From contig JAJDBM010000038.1 of NCBI GenBank assembly GCA_029261355.1, forward strand, positions 1-64,000: a DNA stretch of 64,000 nt, in the 5' to 3' direction. Of the stretch, positions 44,148 to 53,787 are shown one piece after another. Every line of letters begins with the position of its first letter. Position 1 is the stretch's first letter. The notes beneath the pieces are model-generated. The model had not been told where the DNA came from, did no database searches, and worked only from the letters and a program-made list of their open reading frames with translations. A program made the translations under genes and the position numbers. The DNA is from Nitrospirales bacterium. Lineage in GTDB: Bacteria > Nitrospirota > Nitrospiria > Nitrospirales > UBA8639.

Positions 44148-46739
44148 ATGCTTTTTCATGACCCTATTTTATCTCTTCATTCTGACCAGCATGAAGGTGT
44201 TACCACCACAACAAGAGAGCGAACACGAATTCATGGAAAATTCTTGTATCAAGGTGATACCAAACTTTGGATTCGGGGAGTCACATATGGCACCTTTCGG
44301 CCAAACATAGCAGGAGACCAATTTCCTTCTGCAGCCATTGTTGCCGAAGATTTCTCACGAATGAGTGCGCACGGATTCAATGCCGTCCGTACATATACGG
44401 TTCCTCCACTCTGGCTACTCGAACTTGCCCTCCAGCATGACCTCCTCGTTATGGTCGGACTACCATGGGAACAACACATTACGTTCCTCGACGATCACAC
44501 CCGAGCCTCATCGATTGAGGAGGGTATTCGACAGAACATTCGAAACTGTGCCGGACATCCTGCCATATTGGGATACGCTGTTGGCAATGAAATCCCTTCT
44601 CCTATTGTTCGCTGGCATGGACAACAACGTGTCGAACAGTTTCTCGAACGTCTCTATGGCATTGTCAAAGCTGAAGACCCTGAAGGACTTGTCACCTATG
44701 TCAATTACCCTACAACAGAATATCTTCAATTACCGTTTCTCGATTTCGTCTGCTTCAATGTCTACCTCGAATCAGAACAAACCTTAAACCCCTACCTTGC
44801 TCGACTACAAAATATTGCCAATGAGCGACCGTTAGTTCTCGCAGAGATCGGCCTCGACAGCATGAGACAAGGAGAAGAGACACAAGCCGAGGTACTTGAA
44901 TGGCAAATTCGAGCGGTGGGCGCGGCAGGAGGAGCCGGGGCCTTTATCTTTGCATGGACGGATGAGTGGTATCGCGGCGGTTTTGAAATCGAGGACTGGG
45001 ACTTTGGCCTCACAAACAGATCACGGGACGCCAAACCAGCCCTTGGAGCTGTCAAACAAGCTTTCCAGGAATTCCCAATTTCATCTAGCCCTGCATGGCC
45101 TCGCATTTCAGTCGTGGTCTGTAGTTACAACGGATCACGAACCATTCGTGATTGCTTGGAATCGCTCCAACAGCTTGACTATCCGGATTACGAAGTCATC
45201 ATCGTCAATGACGGATCAACAGACAATACCGAGTCGATCGCGCAAGAATATCCGTTCCGTATTATCAGTACTGCCAACCAAGGGTTGAGTAATGCACGAA
45301 ATACGGGCCTGGATGCAGCCACCGGCGAAATCATCGCCTACACCGATGATGATGCCTACGCAGACCCGCACTGGCTAACCTACTTAGCACATATGTTCCT
45401 CACAACGTCACATGCGGCTGTTGGAGGCCCAAACCTTCCACCGAAAGACGATGGATGGGTTGCAGAATGTGTCGCACATGCACCTGGTGGCCCAATTCAT
45501 GTCTTACTTAACGATCAATTAGCTGAACATATTCCAGGATGCAACATGGCCTTTCGCAAGCATTGCCTCGCGAGTATTGGCGGGTTTGACCCTCAGTACC
45601 GTGCCGCTGGAGATGATGTGGACATTTGTTGGCGGTTGCAAGACAAAGGATGGACCATTGGATTTCATGCGACAGCACAAGTCTGGCATCATCGACGTAA
45701 TTCCATTCTGACCTATTGGAAACAGCAACGAGGCTATGGACGAGCCGAAGCCATGCTTGAGCAAAAATGGCCACGTAAGTATAACGTCGCCGGTCATGTA
45801 TCCTGGGAAGGTCGACTATATGGCAAAGGCACCGCACATGCTGGGCTTGGCAAGACCAATCGAGTCTATCAAGGTGTTTGGGGAAATGCCCCCTTTCAAT
45901 TGATGTATCAAGCTAATCCATCCATGGCATTAACCATTCTCAGTATGCCTGAATGGAATGTCGCCATCGTCGCATTGGCTTGCCTCTCACTCGGTGGGTT
46001 CATGTGGTCACCACTCCTCCTTGCCGTCCCTCTCTTTCTTGCCGCGATCGGTACGACGATCTTTCTCGCACTCCGTCGTGCGCGCCAGAGTTCATTTGAA
46101 ACTCCTCAGACCTCCTATCATCGGCTACGATCACAGTTGGTCACCGCAGGCCTTCATATACTTCAGCCGATTGCACGCCTCACTGGACGTTTTTGTTCTG
46201 GACTCACACCGTGGAGAACAAAAGGTACGACGAGATGGATTCTCCCATGCACCCAAATCTTTACTGCCTGGAGTGAAACTTGGGAAAGCCTTCCGACTCG
46301 ACTTGAACGGCTTGAAGGGACCATGCTTGAGCAACGATTAGCCGTGTACCGCGGGGGAGACTATGACCAATGGGATTTACAGGTCAAGTCCGGCGTGTGG
46401 GGGGGAAGTCGGCTTCAAATGGTCATTGAGGAGCATGGAGCACAAAAGCAACTCATTCGATGTCGGACCTGGCCAACATTCTCAAAGGTTGGATTAGCTT
46501 TCGCCGCAACGCTAGGCCTACTTGGGTTCTTTGCCCTTGCCGATCAAGCATGGGTAGTTGGAACAATCTTGACAACCAGCTCACTTCTACTAGGATGGCA
46601 AGCACAACAAGAATATTCTTCATCCGTATTAGCCGTGCAAAATGGGCTAAAAGCCACAGTCGAACTTGACATGATCAAAGAGACGGTCTCGCAACAACAG
46701 GAAACTCTATTTACTGAACCAGCTGCCGTACTAGACTAG
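44148..46739 (+). CDS. Glycoside hydrolase-glycosyltransferase family 2 fusion, membrane-anchored
   Basis: This 863-residue two-enzyme protein begins with residues ~25-310, a clan GH-A-like TIM barrel with acid/base Glu148 (GNEIPS) and nucleophile Glu233 (LAEIGLDS). Residues ~319-560 are a GT-A glycosyltransferase of family 2: RISVVVCSYNGSRTI, NDGSTDN (Asp355), DDD at 400-402 and GDDVD at 488-492. The C-terminal third has two hydrophobic pairs (near 600-645 and 790-835) flanking a soluble part. It may cut or transfer and also extend a glycan at the membrane. It heads a co-oriented cluster with an ABC exporter, acyltransferases, a second glycosyltransferase and a methyltransferase. The extreme N-terminus is uncertain. 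Confidence 0.78.
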   Translation: MLFHDPILSLHSDQHEGVTTTTRERTRIHGKFLYQGDTKLWIRGVTYGTFRPNIAGDQFPSAAIVAEDFSRMSAHGFNAVRTYTVPPLWLLELALQHDLLVMVGLPWEQHITFLDDHTRASSIEEGIRQNIRNCAGHPAILGYAVGNEIPSPIVRWHGQQRVEQFLERLYGIVKAEDPEGLVTYVNYPTTEYLQLPFLDFVCFNVYLESEQTLNPYLARLQNIANERPLVLAEIGLDSMRQGEETQAEVLEWQIRAVGAAGGAGAFIFAWTDEWYRGGFEIEDWDFGLTNRSRDAKPALGAVKQAFQEFPISSSPAWPRISVVVCSYNGSRTIRDCLESLQQLDYPDYEVIIVNDGSTDNTESIAQEYPFRIISTANQGLSNARNTGLDAATGEIIAYTDDDAYADPHWLTYLAHMFLTTSHAAVGGPNLPPKDDGWVAECVAHAPGGPIHVLLNDQLAEHIPGCNMAFRKHCLASIGGFDPQYRAAGDDVDICWRLQDKGWTIGFHATAQVWHHRRNSILTYWKQQRGYGRAEAMLEQKWPRKYNVAGHVSWEGRLYGKGTAHAGLGKTNRVYQGVWGNAPFQLMYQANPSMALTILSMPEWNVAIVALACLSLGGFMWSPLLLAVPLFLAAIGTTIFLALRRARQSSFETPQTSYHRLRSQLVTAGLHILQPIARLTGRFCSGLTPWRTKGTTRWILPCTQIFTAWSETWESLPTRLERLEGTMLEQRLAVYRGGDYDQWDLQVKSGVWGGSRLQMVIEEHGAQKQLIRCRTWPTFSKVGLAFAATLGLLGFFALADQAWVVGTILTTSSLLLGWQAQQEYSSSVLAVQNGLKATVELDMIKETVSQQQETLFTEPAAVLD

Positions 46740-46780
46740 TTAATGAATGCTCATGCATTTTCAGTCAGACATGTCCCTTT

Positions 46781-48661
46781 ATGATACCTTCACTCTTCAA
46801 GCGATTCACAACAGGCGATGGGCAACACACCCTGGGAACCTGGAAGCTTTCGGTGTGGTTTCTTCGTCTGTGCGGAACCGGAGAAAGCACAAAAATTACC
46901 GTGGGCCTACTGGTGCTATTACTGGCATCAGGAGTCGCACTGCTCCAACCTTGGCCGTTAAAATTAGTCGTTGATAGCGTACTGGGAACCCATCCACCAA
47001 CAACGCTTCTCAATAATCTCACAACGGTCGACTCTCCTCTCACCACGTTTTTCACCAATCCCAAGATTGCACTGCTCTTCCTGCTCTGCGTCGGTATTCT
47101 GCTCATTCAAGTACTCATGGGAGGCATGACAGTCATGAGCACGTACATTCTTGTGGCCGTTGGCCTTCGAATGGTATTTCGACTTCGCTGCCGACTCTTC
47201 AATCATCTGCAACGACTCTCGCTCGCGTTTCATGACACGACCACTGTTGGAGATTCGCTCTATCGTGTCACATGGGACACCTATTGCGTGCAATCGTGGT
47301 TTAACAGTGGCATTATTCCAGCCCTCACAGCCTCATTCACCCTTGTGGGAATTGGGGTCATCATGTTGTCCCTGGATTGGGTGTTAACGTTGGTCGCCCT
47401 TGCTATAGGGATTCCTCTGATACTGTTAATTCGGACACTTGACCAGCCGATGACCACACGCTCAATGAAATTTCACGAACGAGAAAGTACCATCAGTTCG
47501 CGAGTACAAGAAACGTTAACAGGCATTCGTGCAGTCCAGGCATTCGGACGAGAACAGTTTGAAAGTCAGCGCTTTCAAAACCATGCACACGATAGCCTGA
47601 TGGCAAACTTACGGCTGACCATCTTACAATCTGGCTCACAAGCCGTCGTCGGACTCCTGCTAGCTCTTGGAACGACGTTAGTCGTCTGGATTGGAGCCTC
47701 CCGGGTACTGAGTGGACACTTGACCGTCGGTGACGTGGTGTTACTCGTCTCCTATGTGGCCATGCTCTATAAACCATTAGAAACCTTGGCCTACACAGCG
47801 ACGACGATACAAAGTGCTGCGGCAAGCGGACGACGAGTACTCGCCCTCCTTGAGGCCACTCCCGATGTGCGTGATGCTCCTGAAGCTGTGGGCATTCCAG
47901 CAAGTTCAGCTTATGCCATTTCATTTGAAAATATTTCGTTTCAGTACAACAATGAACGCCCCGTGCTCCGCAACCTATCCCTAGAAATACCTCCAGATCA
48001 CTGTATGGCGATTGTTGGGCCGTCTGGCGCAGGAAAGACAACCTTAGCCAATCTCTTATTGCGATTCTACGATCCAACCGAAGGCCGAATCTTGTTGAAT
48101 GGTCATGATATTCGTCACGTGACCGTCCAGTCATTGCGTGATCAAGTGGCCATCGTCCTTCAGGAGCCCGTCTTATTTTGCTCGACCATTCGAGAAAATA
48201 TTGCGTATGGACTGCCTTCTGCTAGCTTTGAAGACATTCAGTCCGCAGCCGAATCAGCAGGAGCTCATCGCTTTATTTCTGCACTCCCTGGAGGATATGA
48301 CACAGAAATTGGAGAACGAGGAGTCATGCTATCTGGTGGACAACGTCAACGGATTGCGATGGCACGAGCTTTCCTAAAAGACGCACCCATTCTCATCATG
48401 GATGAACCCACGAGCGCATTGGATACCGAGACTGAGCAACAATTGCTACAAGCATTAGATCGTCTGATGAAAGGCCGAACGACGATCATCATTGCCCACC
48501 GACTCTCAACAATTCGAAAAGCTCATCGCATTATGGTCTTGCAGGATGGGCAAATCACTGAACAGGGGACTCACCATGAATTACTCCAACAGGGACAAGG
48601 ATATGCCCGGTTATATCACACCCAATTTGACAATCATCCAATGCCAATAGGGCAGGGATAA
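46781..48661 (+). CDS. ABC exporter, fused permease and ATPase (MsbA-like)
   Basis: This 626-residue half-transporter has a six-helix membrane domain (about 40-335). It is followed by an ATPase with Walker A GPSGAGKTT (413-421), the signature LSGGQRQR, Walker B ILIMDEPTSALD and the switch His in IIAHRLST. It works as a homodimer to flip or export a lipid-linked or small hydrophobic product. It lies 41 bases after the fusion gene and 1 base before the first acyltransferase gene, so it is presumably the exporter of the cluster product. Confidence 0.88.
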   Translation: MIPSLFKRFTTGDGQHTLGTWKLSVWFLRLCGTGESTKITVGLLVLLLASGVALLQPWPLKLVVDSVLGTHPPTTLLNNLTTVDSPLTTFFTNPKIALLFLLCVGILLIQVLMGGMTVMSTYILVAVGLRMVFRLRCRLFNHLQRLSLAFHDTTTVGDSLYRVTWDTYCVQSWFNSGIIPALTASFTLVGIGVIMLSLDWVLTLVALAIGIPLILLIRTLDQPMTTRSMKFHERESTISSRVQETLTGIRAVQAFGREQFESQRFQNHAHDSLMANLRLTILQSGSQAVVGLLLALGTTLVVWIGASRVLSGHLTVGDVVLLVSYVAMLYKPLETLAYTATTIQSAAASGRRVLALLEATPDVRDAPEAVGIPASSAYAISFENISFQYNNERPVLRNLSLEIPPDHCMAIVGPSGAGKTTLANLLLRFYDPTEGRILLNGHDIRHVTVQSLRDQVAIVLQEPVLFCSTIRENIAYGLPSASFEDIQSAAESAGAHRFISALPGGYDTEIGERGVMLSGGQRQRIAMARAFLKDAPILIMDEPTSALDTETEQQLLQALDRLMKGRTTIIIAHRLSTIRKAHRIMVLQDGQITEQGTHHELLQQGQGYARLYHTQFDNHPMPIGQG

Positions 48662-48662
48662 G

Positions 48663-49238
48663 ATGTCTGACTCGACCGTCCCAATTGATGACTCATGGTC
48701 ACATGACCGTCTCCCGCCGAATGTTGACATTGGACTACAGACGATTATTGCCGGCCAGCACTCCTTTAAGCGATTCTACTGCCAACAAGAGAAGGGACTA
48801 ACCATTGGCGCTCATTGCTCCATGAATCACGTCCAATTCGCTATTGGCCAATCAGGTCGCGTGCAGATCGGCAACTACTGTTACTTCACGAATGCCGTAC
48901 TCCTCTGCGAACTCGAGCTACGCATAGGCAGTTATGTAATCATCGGCTGGAATACGACGATTACCGATTCAGATTTTCACCCCTTGCCCCCAGCACAACG
49001 AATTCTTGATGCTGTTGCCTGCTCACCCATCGGAAAAGGGCAAGCCCGCCCCCTCCTCCAACATGCGCCAGTGATCATCGAAGACGATGTCTGGATTGGA
49101 CCAAGCGTCACCATTCTGAAAGGCATTACCATTGGGGCTGGAGCCTTTATTGAACCTGGGTCTGTGGTCACCCATGATGTTCCGCCGCAATCGCGAGTCA
49201 TTGGAAATCCAGCCAGAATTATCGGGACAAACACGTGA
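48663..49238 (+). CDS. Left-handed beta-helix (hexapeptide) acyltransferase A
   Basis: This 191-residue protein has hexapeptide repeats (IGAHCSMNHVQFAIGQSG, RVQIGNYCYFTNAVL, LRIGSYVIIGWNTTITDSDFHPL, VIIEDDVWIGPSVTILKGITIGAGAFIEPGSVVTHDV, VIGNPARII). The layout is that of the maltose/galactoside O-acetyltransferase group. The catalytic-type His in DSDFH and the closing GNPARI are present. It probably acetylates a sugar made by the cluster. It starts one base after the ABC stop and overlaps the next gene by one base. Confidence 0.85.
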   Translation: MSDSTVPIDDSWSHDRLPPNVDIGLQTIIAGQHSFKRFYCQQEKGLTIGAHCSMNHVQFAIGQSGRVQIGNYCYFTNAVLLCELELRIGSYVIIGWNTTITDSDFHPLPPAQRILDAVACSPIGKGQARPLLQHAPVIIEDDVWIGPSVTILKGITIGAGAFIEPGSVVTHDVPPQSRVIGNPARIIGTNT

Positions 49239-49837
49239 TGGCCAAATCAGCTCGAACAGTGCCAGAGGATTGGTATCCTGGCACGATTCCTTCTAACGTC
49301 AAAATTGATGACACAGCCTACATCGAGACAGCCTATAGCTTTTCTCGTTGCCGTAGTCAGATTCTTCCTGAAGCCGTGACGATAGGGTACGGCACATCAG
49401 CATATCTCGGCACAATGTTTGATATCGCACCAACGGGACGAGTCAATGTTGGAAAATATGTCTTACTAAACGGTGTATGGATCATCTGTGACCATGAGGT
49501 CATCATCGGTGACTACACCTTATGTTCATGGAATGTGGTGATTATGGATACCTATCAAGCACCCGAATCATCGTCCCAACGGCGCATGATGCTTCAACAA
49601 ATTTCACAACGATCACCGCGCAATCTTGAGGCAATGAATCCAGGAAAACCCGTCCATATTGGGAACAATGTTTGGTTAGGATTTGAGGTCTGTATTTTAC
49701 CAGGCGTCCACATTGGCGAGGGAGCGATCGTGGGGGCCAGATCAGTCGTCCAAGACAATGTGGAACCTTATACAATCGTTGCTGGAAACCCTGCACGAAG
49801 GATCAAACGACTTGACCCCATTGAGCCAATCACATAA
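49238..49837 (+). CDS. Left-handed beta-helix (hexapeptide) acyltransferase B
   Basis: This 199-residue protein is a second hexapeptide transferase (VTIGYGTSAYLGTMFDIAPTG, RVNVGKYVLLNGVWIICDHEVIIGDYTLCSWNVVIMDTYQ, VHIGNNVWLGFEVCILPGVHIGEGAIVGARSVVQDNVEP, IVAGNPARRIK). It is related to the gene before it but clearly different, so the two may modify different positions or sugars. Its ATG shares a base with the preceding stop (TGATG). The usual His before the insert is replaced here by a Tyr-containing MDTYQ segment; the consequence is unknown. Confidence 0.83.
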   Translation: MAKSARTVPEDWYPGTIPSNVKIDDTAYIETAYSFSRCRSQILPEAVTIGYGTSAYLGTMFDIAPTGRVNVGKYVLLNGVWIICDHEVIIGDYTLCSWNVVIMDTYQAPESSSQRRMMLQQISQRSPRNLEAMNPGKPVHIGNNVWLGFEVCILPGVHIGEGAIVGARSVVQDNVEPYTIVAGNPARRIKRLDPIEPIT

Positions 49838-49903
49838 ATTTCATGCTGGCCTTATGATAGGAATACGTATCCGATTGTACTAGATATTTTGTCTACTCAT
49901 CAC

Positions 49904-51091
49904 ATGCCCACCTCCAAACCTCGAATCATCGTCACAGGGTTAGTTGGCTTATACCCACTTGGCGGGGTCGCCTATGATTATTTTCAATATTTTCTAGGGT
50001 TAGACCGCCTAGGATATGATGTGTATTACCACGAAGATTCCTGGAGTTGGCCCTATAATCCCGTAGAGCGACAAAGTTCTCCAGATGGAACCTACTCAGC
50101 AACATTCATCAGTGACTTTATTCAACGTTACGCACCGTGCCTGCGTGAAAAATGGCATTATCTTCATTTACACGAAACCAGTTTTGGCATGAGTCAAACG
50201 CGATTTGAGGAAGTCGCGCGTACCGCTGACATCTTTTTCAATATTAGTGGAGCCTGTCAAATTCCGGAATCCCTATCCCCCCATTGCATCAAGGTCTTTC
50301 TTGATACAGACCCTGGCTACAATCAAATAATGCTCAAAGAAAAATTCTTATGGTCAAACAATGTCGATCGTTGGTGTGACAGTGTTCATGCCCATGATCA
50401 ATTCTTTACATACGCAGAAAATATCCATGGATCTGACTGTCGTATCCCCAAGCTCAATATCCAATGGAAAACGACTCGGACATTCATCAATCGAGATTTA
50501 TGGCCACCCTCAACACCTGCGTCAACTCATTTGAATGCCCCATGGACAACCGTCATGACGTGGAATGGATTCAAAGGAAAACTTCTGTATGATGGAGTCG
50601 AATATAAGAGTAAAGATGGAGAGTTTGAAAAGATTATCACGCTACCGGAAGACTCTTCTGCCGCGTTTAAAATTGCAGTTGGGGGAGAGGCTCCAACAAA
50701 ACAGTTAACAGCCTATGGTTGGGAAATTGTCGATGCACCACAACAAACATTAACCACCCAGTGCTATCAAGAGTTCATTACGCAGTCAAAGGGAGAATTT
50801 TCAATTGCCAAGCATGTCTATGTGGCGCTTCGAAGCGGGTGGTTCAGTAGCCGTAGTGCCTGTTATCTGGCAACTGGTCGTCCGGTCGTTGTTCAAGATA
50901 CTGGATTCTCAACAATGCTTCCTATTGGCGAAGGACTGCTGACTTTTCAGACACGAGAAGAAGCCATTGACGCAATCAATACTGTCGAAAGAGATTACGA
51001 ACATCATTGTAAGGTGGCCCGCGCCATAGCAGAAGAGCTGTTCGATTCAGATATCGTGCTTCAACAATTTATCTCAGATGTCGGTGCATGA
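49904..51091 (+). CDS. Putative GT-B glycosyltransferase
   Basis: This protein of about 395 residues begins IIVTGLVGLYPLGGVAYDYFQYFLGLDRLGYDVYYHED, a nucleotide-binding-like strand and glycine loop. It ends with SKGEFSIAKHVYVALRSGWFSSRSACYLATGRPVVVQDTGF and TREEAIDAINTVERDY, which resembles the donor-binding C-terminal half of GT-B enzymes. It is divergent, with no sure family number. The ATG at 49904 is preferred over a TTG at 49889. It sits inside the glycan cluster, so it likely adds a sugar to the same product. Confidence 0.68.
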   Translation: MPTSKPRIIVTGLVGLYPLGGVAYDYFQYFLGLDRLGYDVYYHEDSWSWPYNPVERQSSPDGTYSATFISDFIQRYAPCLREKWHYLHLHETSFGMSQTRFEEVARTADIFFNISGACQIPESLSPHCIKVFLDTDPGYNQIMLKEKFLWSNNVDRWCDSVHAHDQFFTYAENIHGSDCRIPKLNIQWKTTRTFINRDLWPPSTPASTHLNAPWTTVMTWNGFKGKLLYDGVEYKSKDGEFEKIITLPEDSSAAFKIAVGGEAPTKQLTAYGWEIVDAPQQTLTTQCYQEFITQSKGEFSIAKHVYVALRSGWFSSRSACYLATGRPVVVQDTGFSTMLPIGEGLLTFQTREEAIDAINTVERDYEHHCKVARAIAEELFDSDIVLQQFISDVGA

Positions 51092-51115
51092 CGGCTTACA
51101 AGATAAAGGAAATTC

Positions 51116-51976
51116 ATGAAGACCCTTCTACCTGAACAAGTTAAAGAATTGTGGCAACGTCAAGAACAACAGAATTTGTGCGCAGATGACTGCTACGCTG
51201 AGCAAGAACGCTTAATCGATCGATATCGCAAAATATGGAAACAGTCACAATGTTTGGCCAACCATCAAGACCTTGAGACCAGCATTCTTTTCGAACTCGG
51301 GCAATATATGACCTGCAAAGACCAAACCGAAGTTCGAAACCGTTGCCAACAAGCCGTCTCCACCCTCAAGGCCGAATGGCAACAGAAAGTCCCTAACGTG
51401 AGCCGACAGTCTGTCGAACAATTTTATAACGAGAGTCACGATGCCATTTACGAATTGATGTGGTGGCATTCCCTGGCAGAAGATTCTTCGCCTCTCGCCT
51501 ATGTCACGGCGTTAGAGTTTGCCCAACATCATAACTGTCAAAACTATTTAGACTTTGGGGCAGGCGTGGGTTCTGGGGGAATATTATTCTCTCACGATGG
51601 CCGACAGTCCACGTTGGCAGATATCAGCTCACCATTACAGCAGTTTGCTCACTGGCGGTTTGAGAAGAGAAATCTTTCGGCCCATTTCATCGACCTCAAA
51701 TTCCATTCACTTCCATCTCAGGCCTATGACTTCATTACGGCCATGGACGTCTTTGAGCACTTGGTCGATCCAATAGAAGCCATCGACCAGCTTTCACATG
51801 CATTAAAACCAGGGGGGTTTTTCTTTGCCCGTTTGGCCTCTGAAGTTGACGAAGATCGTCCACAACATATCATTCAGGACTTCAGCCCAACATTCAAGCA
51901 CTTACAGAAACGGGGATTTGTTCAGGTCTGGCAAGATGATTGGCTGTGGGGCCATGTCGTATTCCAAAAATCGTAA
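51116..51976 (+). CDS. SAM-dependent methyltransferase
   Basis: This 286-residue protein has a helical N-terminal domain (about 1-125) and a class I methyltransferase domain: LDFGAGVGSGG (SAM-binding glycine loop), TLADIS, DFITAMDVFEHLVDP and LSHALKPGGFFFARL. The long N-terminal part could be a substrate-recognition cap. It follows the glycosyltransferase gene by 24 bases with AAAGGA upstream and is probably the last biosynthetic gene of the cluster. It may methylate a sugar hydroxyl or acid. Confidence 0.83.
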   Translation: MKTLLPEQVKELWQRQEQQNLCADDCYAEQERLIDRYRKIWKQSQCLANHQDLETSILFELGQYMTCKDQTEVRNRCQQAVSTLKAEWQQKVPNVSRQSVEQFYNESHDAIYELMWWHSLAEDSSPLAYVTALEFAQHHNCQNYLDFGAGVGSGGILFSHDGRQSTLADISSPLQQFAHWRFEKRNLSAHFIDLKFHSLPSQAYDFITAMDVFEHLVDPIEAIDQLSHALKPGGFFFARLASEVDEDRPQHIIQDFSPTFKHLQKRGFVQVWQDDWLWGHVVFQKS

Positions 51977-52048
51977 AACGTGAGGTATGCTCTAACTGAA
52001 AATTAATGTAGACTGCTAAACCAGTGCCTTGTTTCGCCCCATTCCATC

Positions 52049-53182
52049 ATGGAACATTTTCACGTACTGCGGATCTTGGCGGTTCTTATATGGATCGTCA
52101 GCTTCTCTCTTCAGCCCTCGGCTGGGTATGCATTCAAGCAAAACAAGCCATGCCCACCATTTGACTGGGAACACCTTCCTGCCAATCAATGGGTCCAGGT
52201 CACGACCTGCAACCAATCGGCCCCAAAAGTCTTTCACGGTGCTTCCGCGCTTGCATCAGAAAAGCGAACAGTCTTTTTCTTCGGAGCAGATACACACGAG
52301 AAAGAGTACGACAACAGCGTCTACCGTCTGAATCTCACAAACCTACGTTGGAGTAAAGATTATCATGCAGACTCTTTAGACAACTATCGAGTAACACCTC
52401 AAGGCTACCCAGTCACATCAACGAATCGCCCTTGGGCAATGCATACCTTTGATGGGTGGGATTATGATCCAATTCACAATCTGCTCGTCCTCGTTGGAAC
52501 TCCGAAGCATGCGGCACGCCCCATTCAACGACTCAAAAACAAAAAAACTTTCAAAGACCCCATACAACCGACCACCTGGCACTATGCCCCCGAAACACAA
52601 ACTTGGAAATTAATTTCGACACCGACTCCAAATCTTTTTGCCGGAGGCTTGGTATGGGACCAGAAGAGAAAGCAGTTCATTGGACACGATGGACAACATA
52701 CCTATCACTATGCCCCTCAAGACGAAACATGGAGGACATACCTGTCTTCATCTGTCGCGGGGTACCACCTCCGACTCGTCTACGACACTTTGACTCATAG
52801 TATCTTGTCATTGGGAAATAATAAGAATAGTCACGAACTATGGAGTTACACTGCCCCATCGAGTCAATGGAGAAAAATCAACGTCCCGCACCCACCGCTG
52901 CCTGCCAATGGAGCCGCCATAGCCTACAATAGCCGCCATCACGTCCTGGTATATATTGCCAATCACTCGCCCACACCCTACAGCAATCCATCAGGAAAAA
53001 GTGTGACCTTCATCTATAGCCACCAACATCATTGGGTTCGATTACCCATTAAAAGTCCTCCACTGTTCGGAATGAATTATCTGACGCAATATGATCCCGT
53101 TTCCGATGTGGTCTTACATTTTGAAAAAACTGGCACCTCTCATAAACATATGGCTCTCTGGGTGTTTCGATACCGACCGTAA
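52049..53182 (+). CDS. Exported kelch-like beta-propeller protein
   Basis: This 377-residue protein has a signal peptide (to about SAGYAFKQ). Repeating blocks follow with the kelch-like order of strand, aromatic Trp and next strand: FFFGADTHEKEYDNSVYRLNLTNLRWSK, NLLVLVGTPK with TTWHYAPETQTWKLI, KQFIGHDGQHTYHYAPQDETWRTY and LWSYTAPSSQWRKI. It is a likely secreted binding propeller. It lies 72 bases after the methyltransferase gene and may belong to the cluster, for example as a glycan-binding surface protein. That is inference. Confidence 0.65.
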   Translation: MEHFHVLRILAVLIWIVSFSLQPSAGYAFKQNKPCPPFDWEHLPANQWVQVTTCNQSAPKVFHGASALASEKRTVFFFGADTHEKEYDNSVYRLNLTNLRWSKDYHADSLDNYRVTPQGYPVTSTNRPWAMHTFDGWDYDPIHNLLVLVGTPKHAARPIQRLKNKKTFKDPIQPTTWHYAPETQTWKLISTPTPNLFAGGLVWDQKRKQFIGHDGQHTYHYAPQDETWRTYLSSSVAGYHLRLVYDTLTHSILSLGNNKNSHELWSYTAPSSQWRKINVPHPPLPANGAAIAYNSRHHVLVYIANHSPTPYSNPSGKSVTFIYSHQHHWVRLPIKSPPLFGMNYLTQYDPVSDVVLHFEKTGTSHKHMALWVFRYRP

Positions 53183-53787
53183 GTTTCTCACTCAAATAGC
53201 CATCTCTCGCCTTACATTTCAATCAAGGCGCACCAATCAACACCTCGCTGTGTATTGACACTTTCATTGTTTCTTCAGCGCTTTTCCCAATCAATTGCGA
53301 CCCTTGTTTTGACATATTGGGCAACCCCTCGCCCCTGTCTCAGTCTCTCAAGCAATCCTTCCTTAAGGGCACCTCAAAAACCAGTATTTTTTTATGAGTG
53401 CAAGGAAGCCACGCGCGCAAAACCGCAGTGTATGGGCCTTGGGTACGATCATGGGACGACCCTCAATAAACTGATGAACCCTCCATTGTGTGAGGGAAGC
53501 ACGCTCTTGGTATTTTGATCGCAGGTAGCCAAGACATGAGGGTTTAAGCACGAGGCTGACGCCGCAATCACAGAAAAGAACGTTTTGTAGAGATGCTCTT
53601 CAGTGACTGAATGGTTCCCTTTGTTTTCTCAACACACGAGCTTATACCCTATAAACCTCATTCTGAATTCACCCACTTGCTTTACCCGTCATAGTTATGA
53701 AAGGATTTCATAAAGCTGCATTCCCCTTTTGAGCTGTAGGGTCTTCAAGGCCTTCAGAGAGATATCTCTAGAAAGACAGCTGCAATC
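53183..53787. other. Gene-free stretch of ~600 bases
   Basis: Two short overlapping frames on opposite strands (53255-53518 plus, 53363-53551 minus) show no domain and no good ribosome site; neither is called. A perfect palindrome AGAGATATCTCT (53758-53769) lies 18 bases before the next ATG and could be an operator. Confidence 0.4.
53541..53582. repeat. 42-bp dispersed element, copy 1
   Basis: The element (AGCACGAGG, then TGA-GC-GCAATCA and GAA-AG-ACG words) aligns without gaps to 62605-62646, with roughly three quarters of positions the same by eye. Both copies are intergenic. It may be part of a dispersed family. Confidence 0.4.

Noticed and set aside
53255-53551. Two overlapping opposite-strand frames in the 53.2-53.8 kb gap
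   Set aside because: Neither has a start with a ribosome site or a recognisable fold; at most one could be real and there is no basis to choose.
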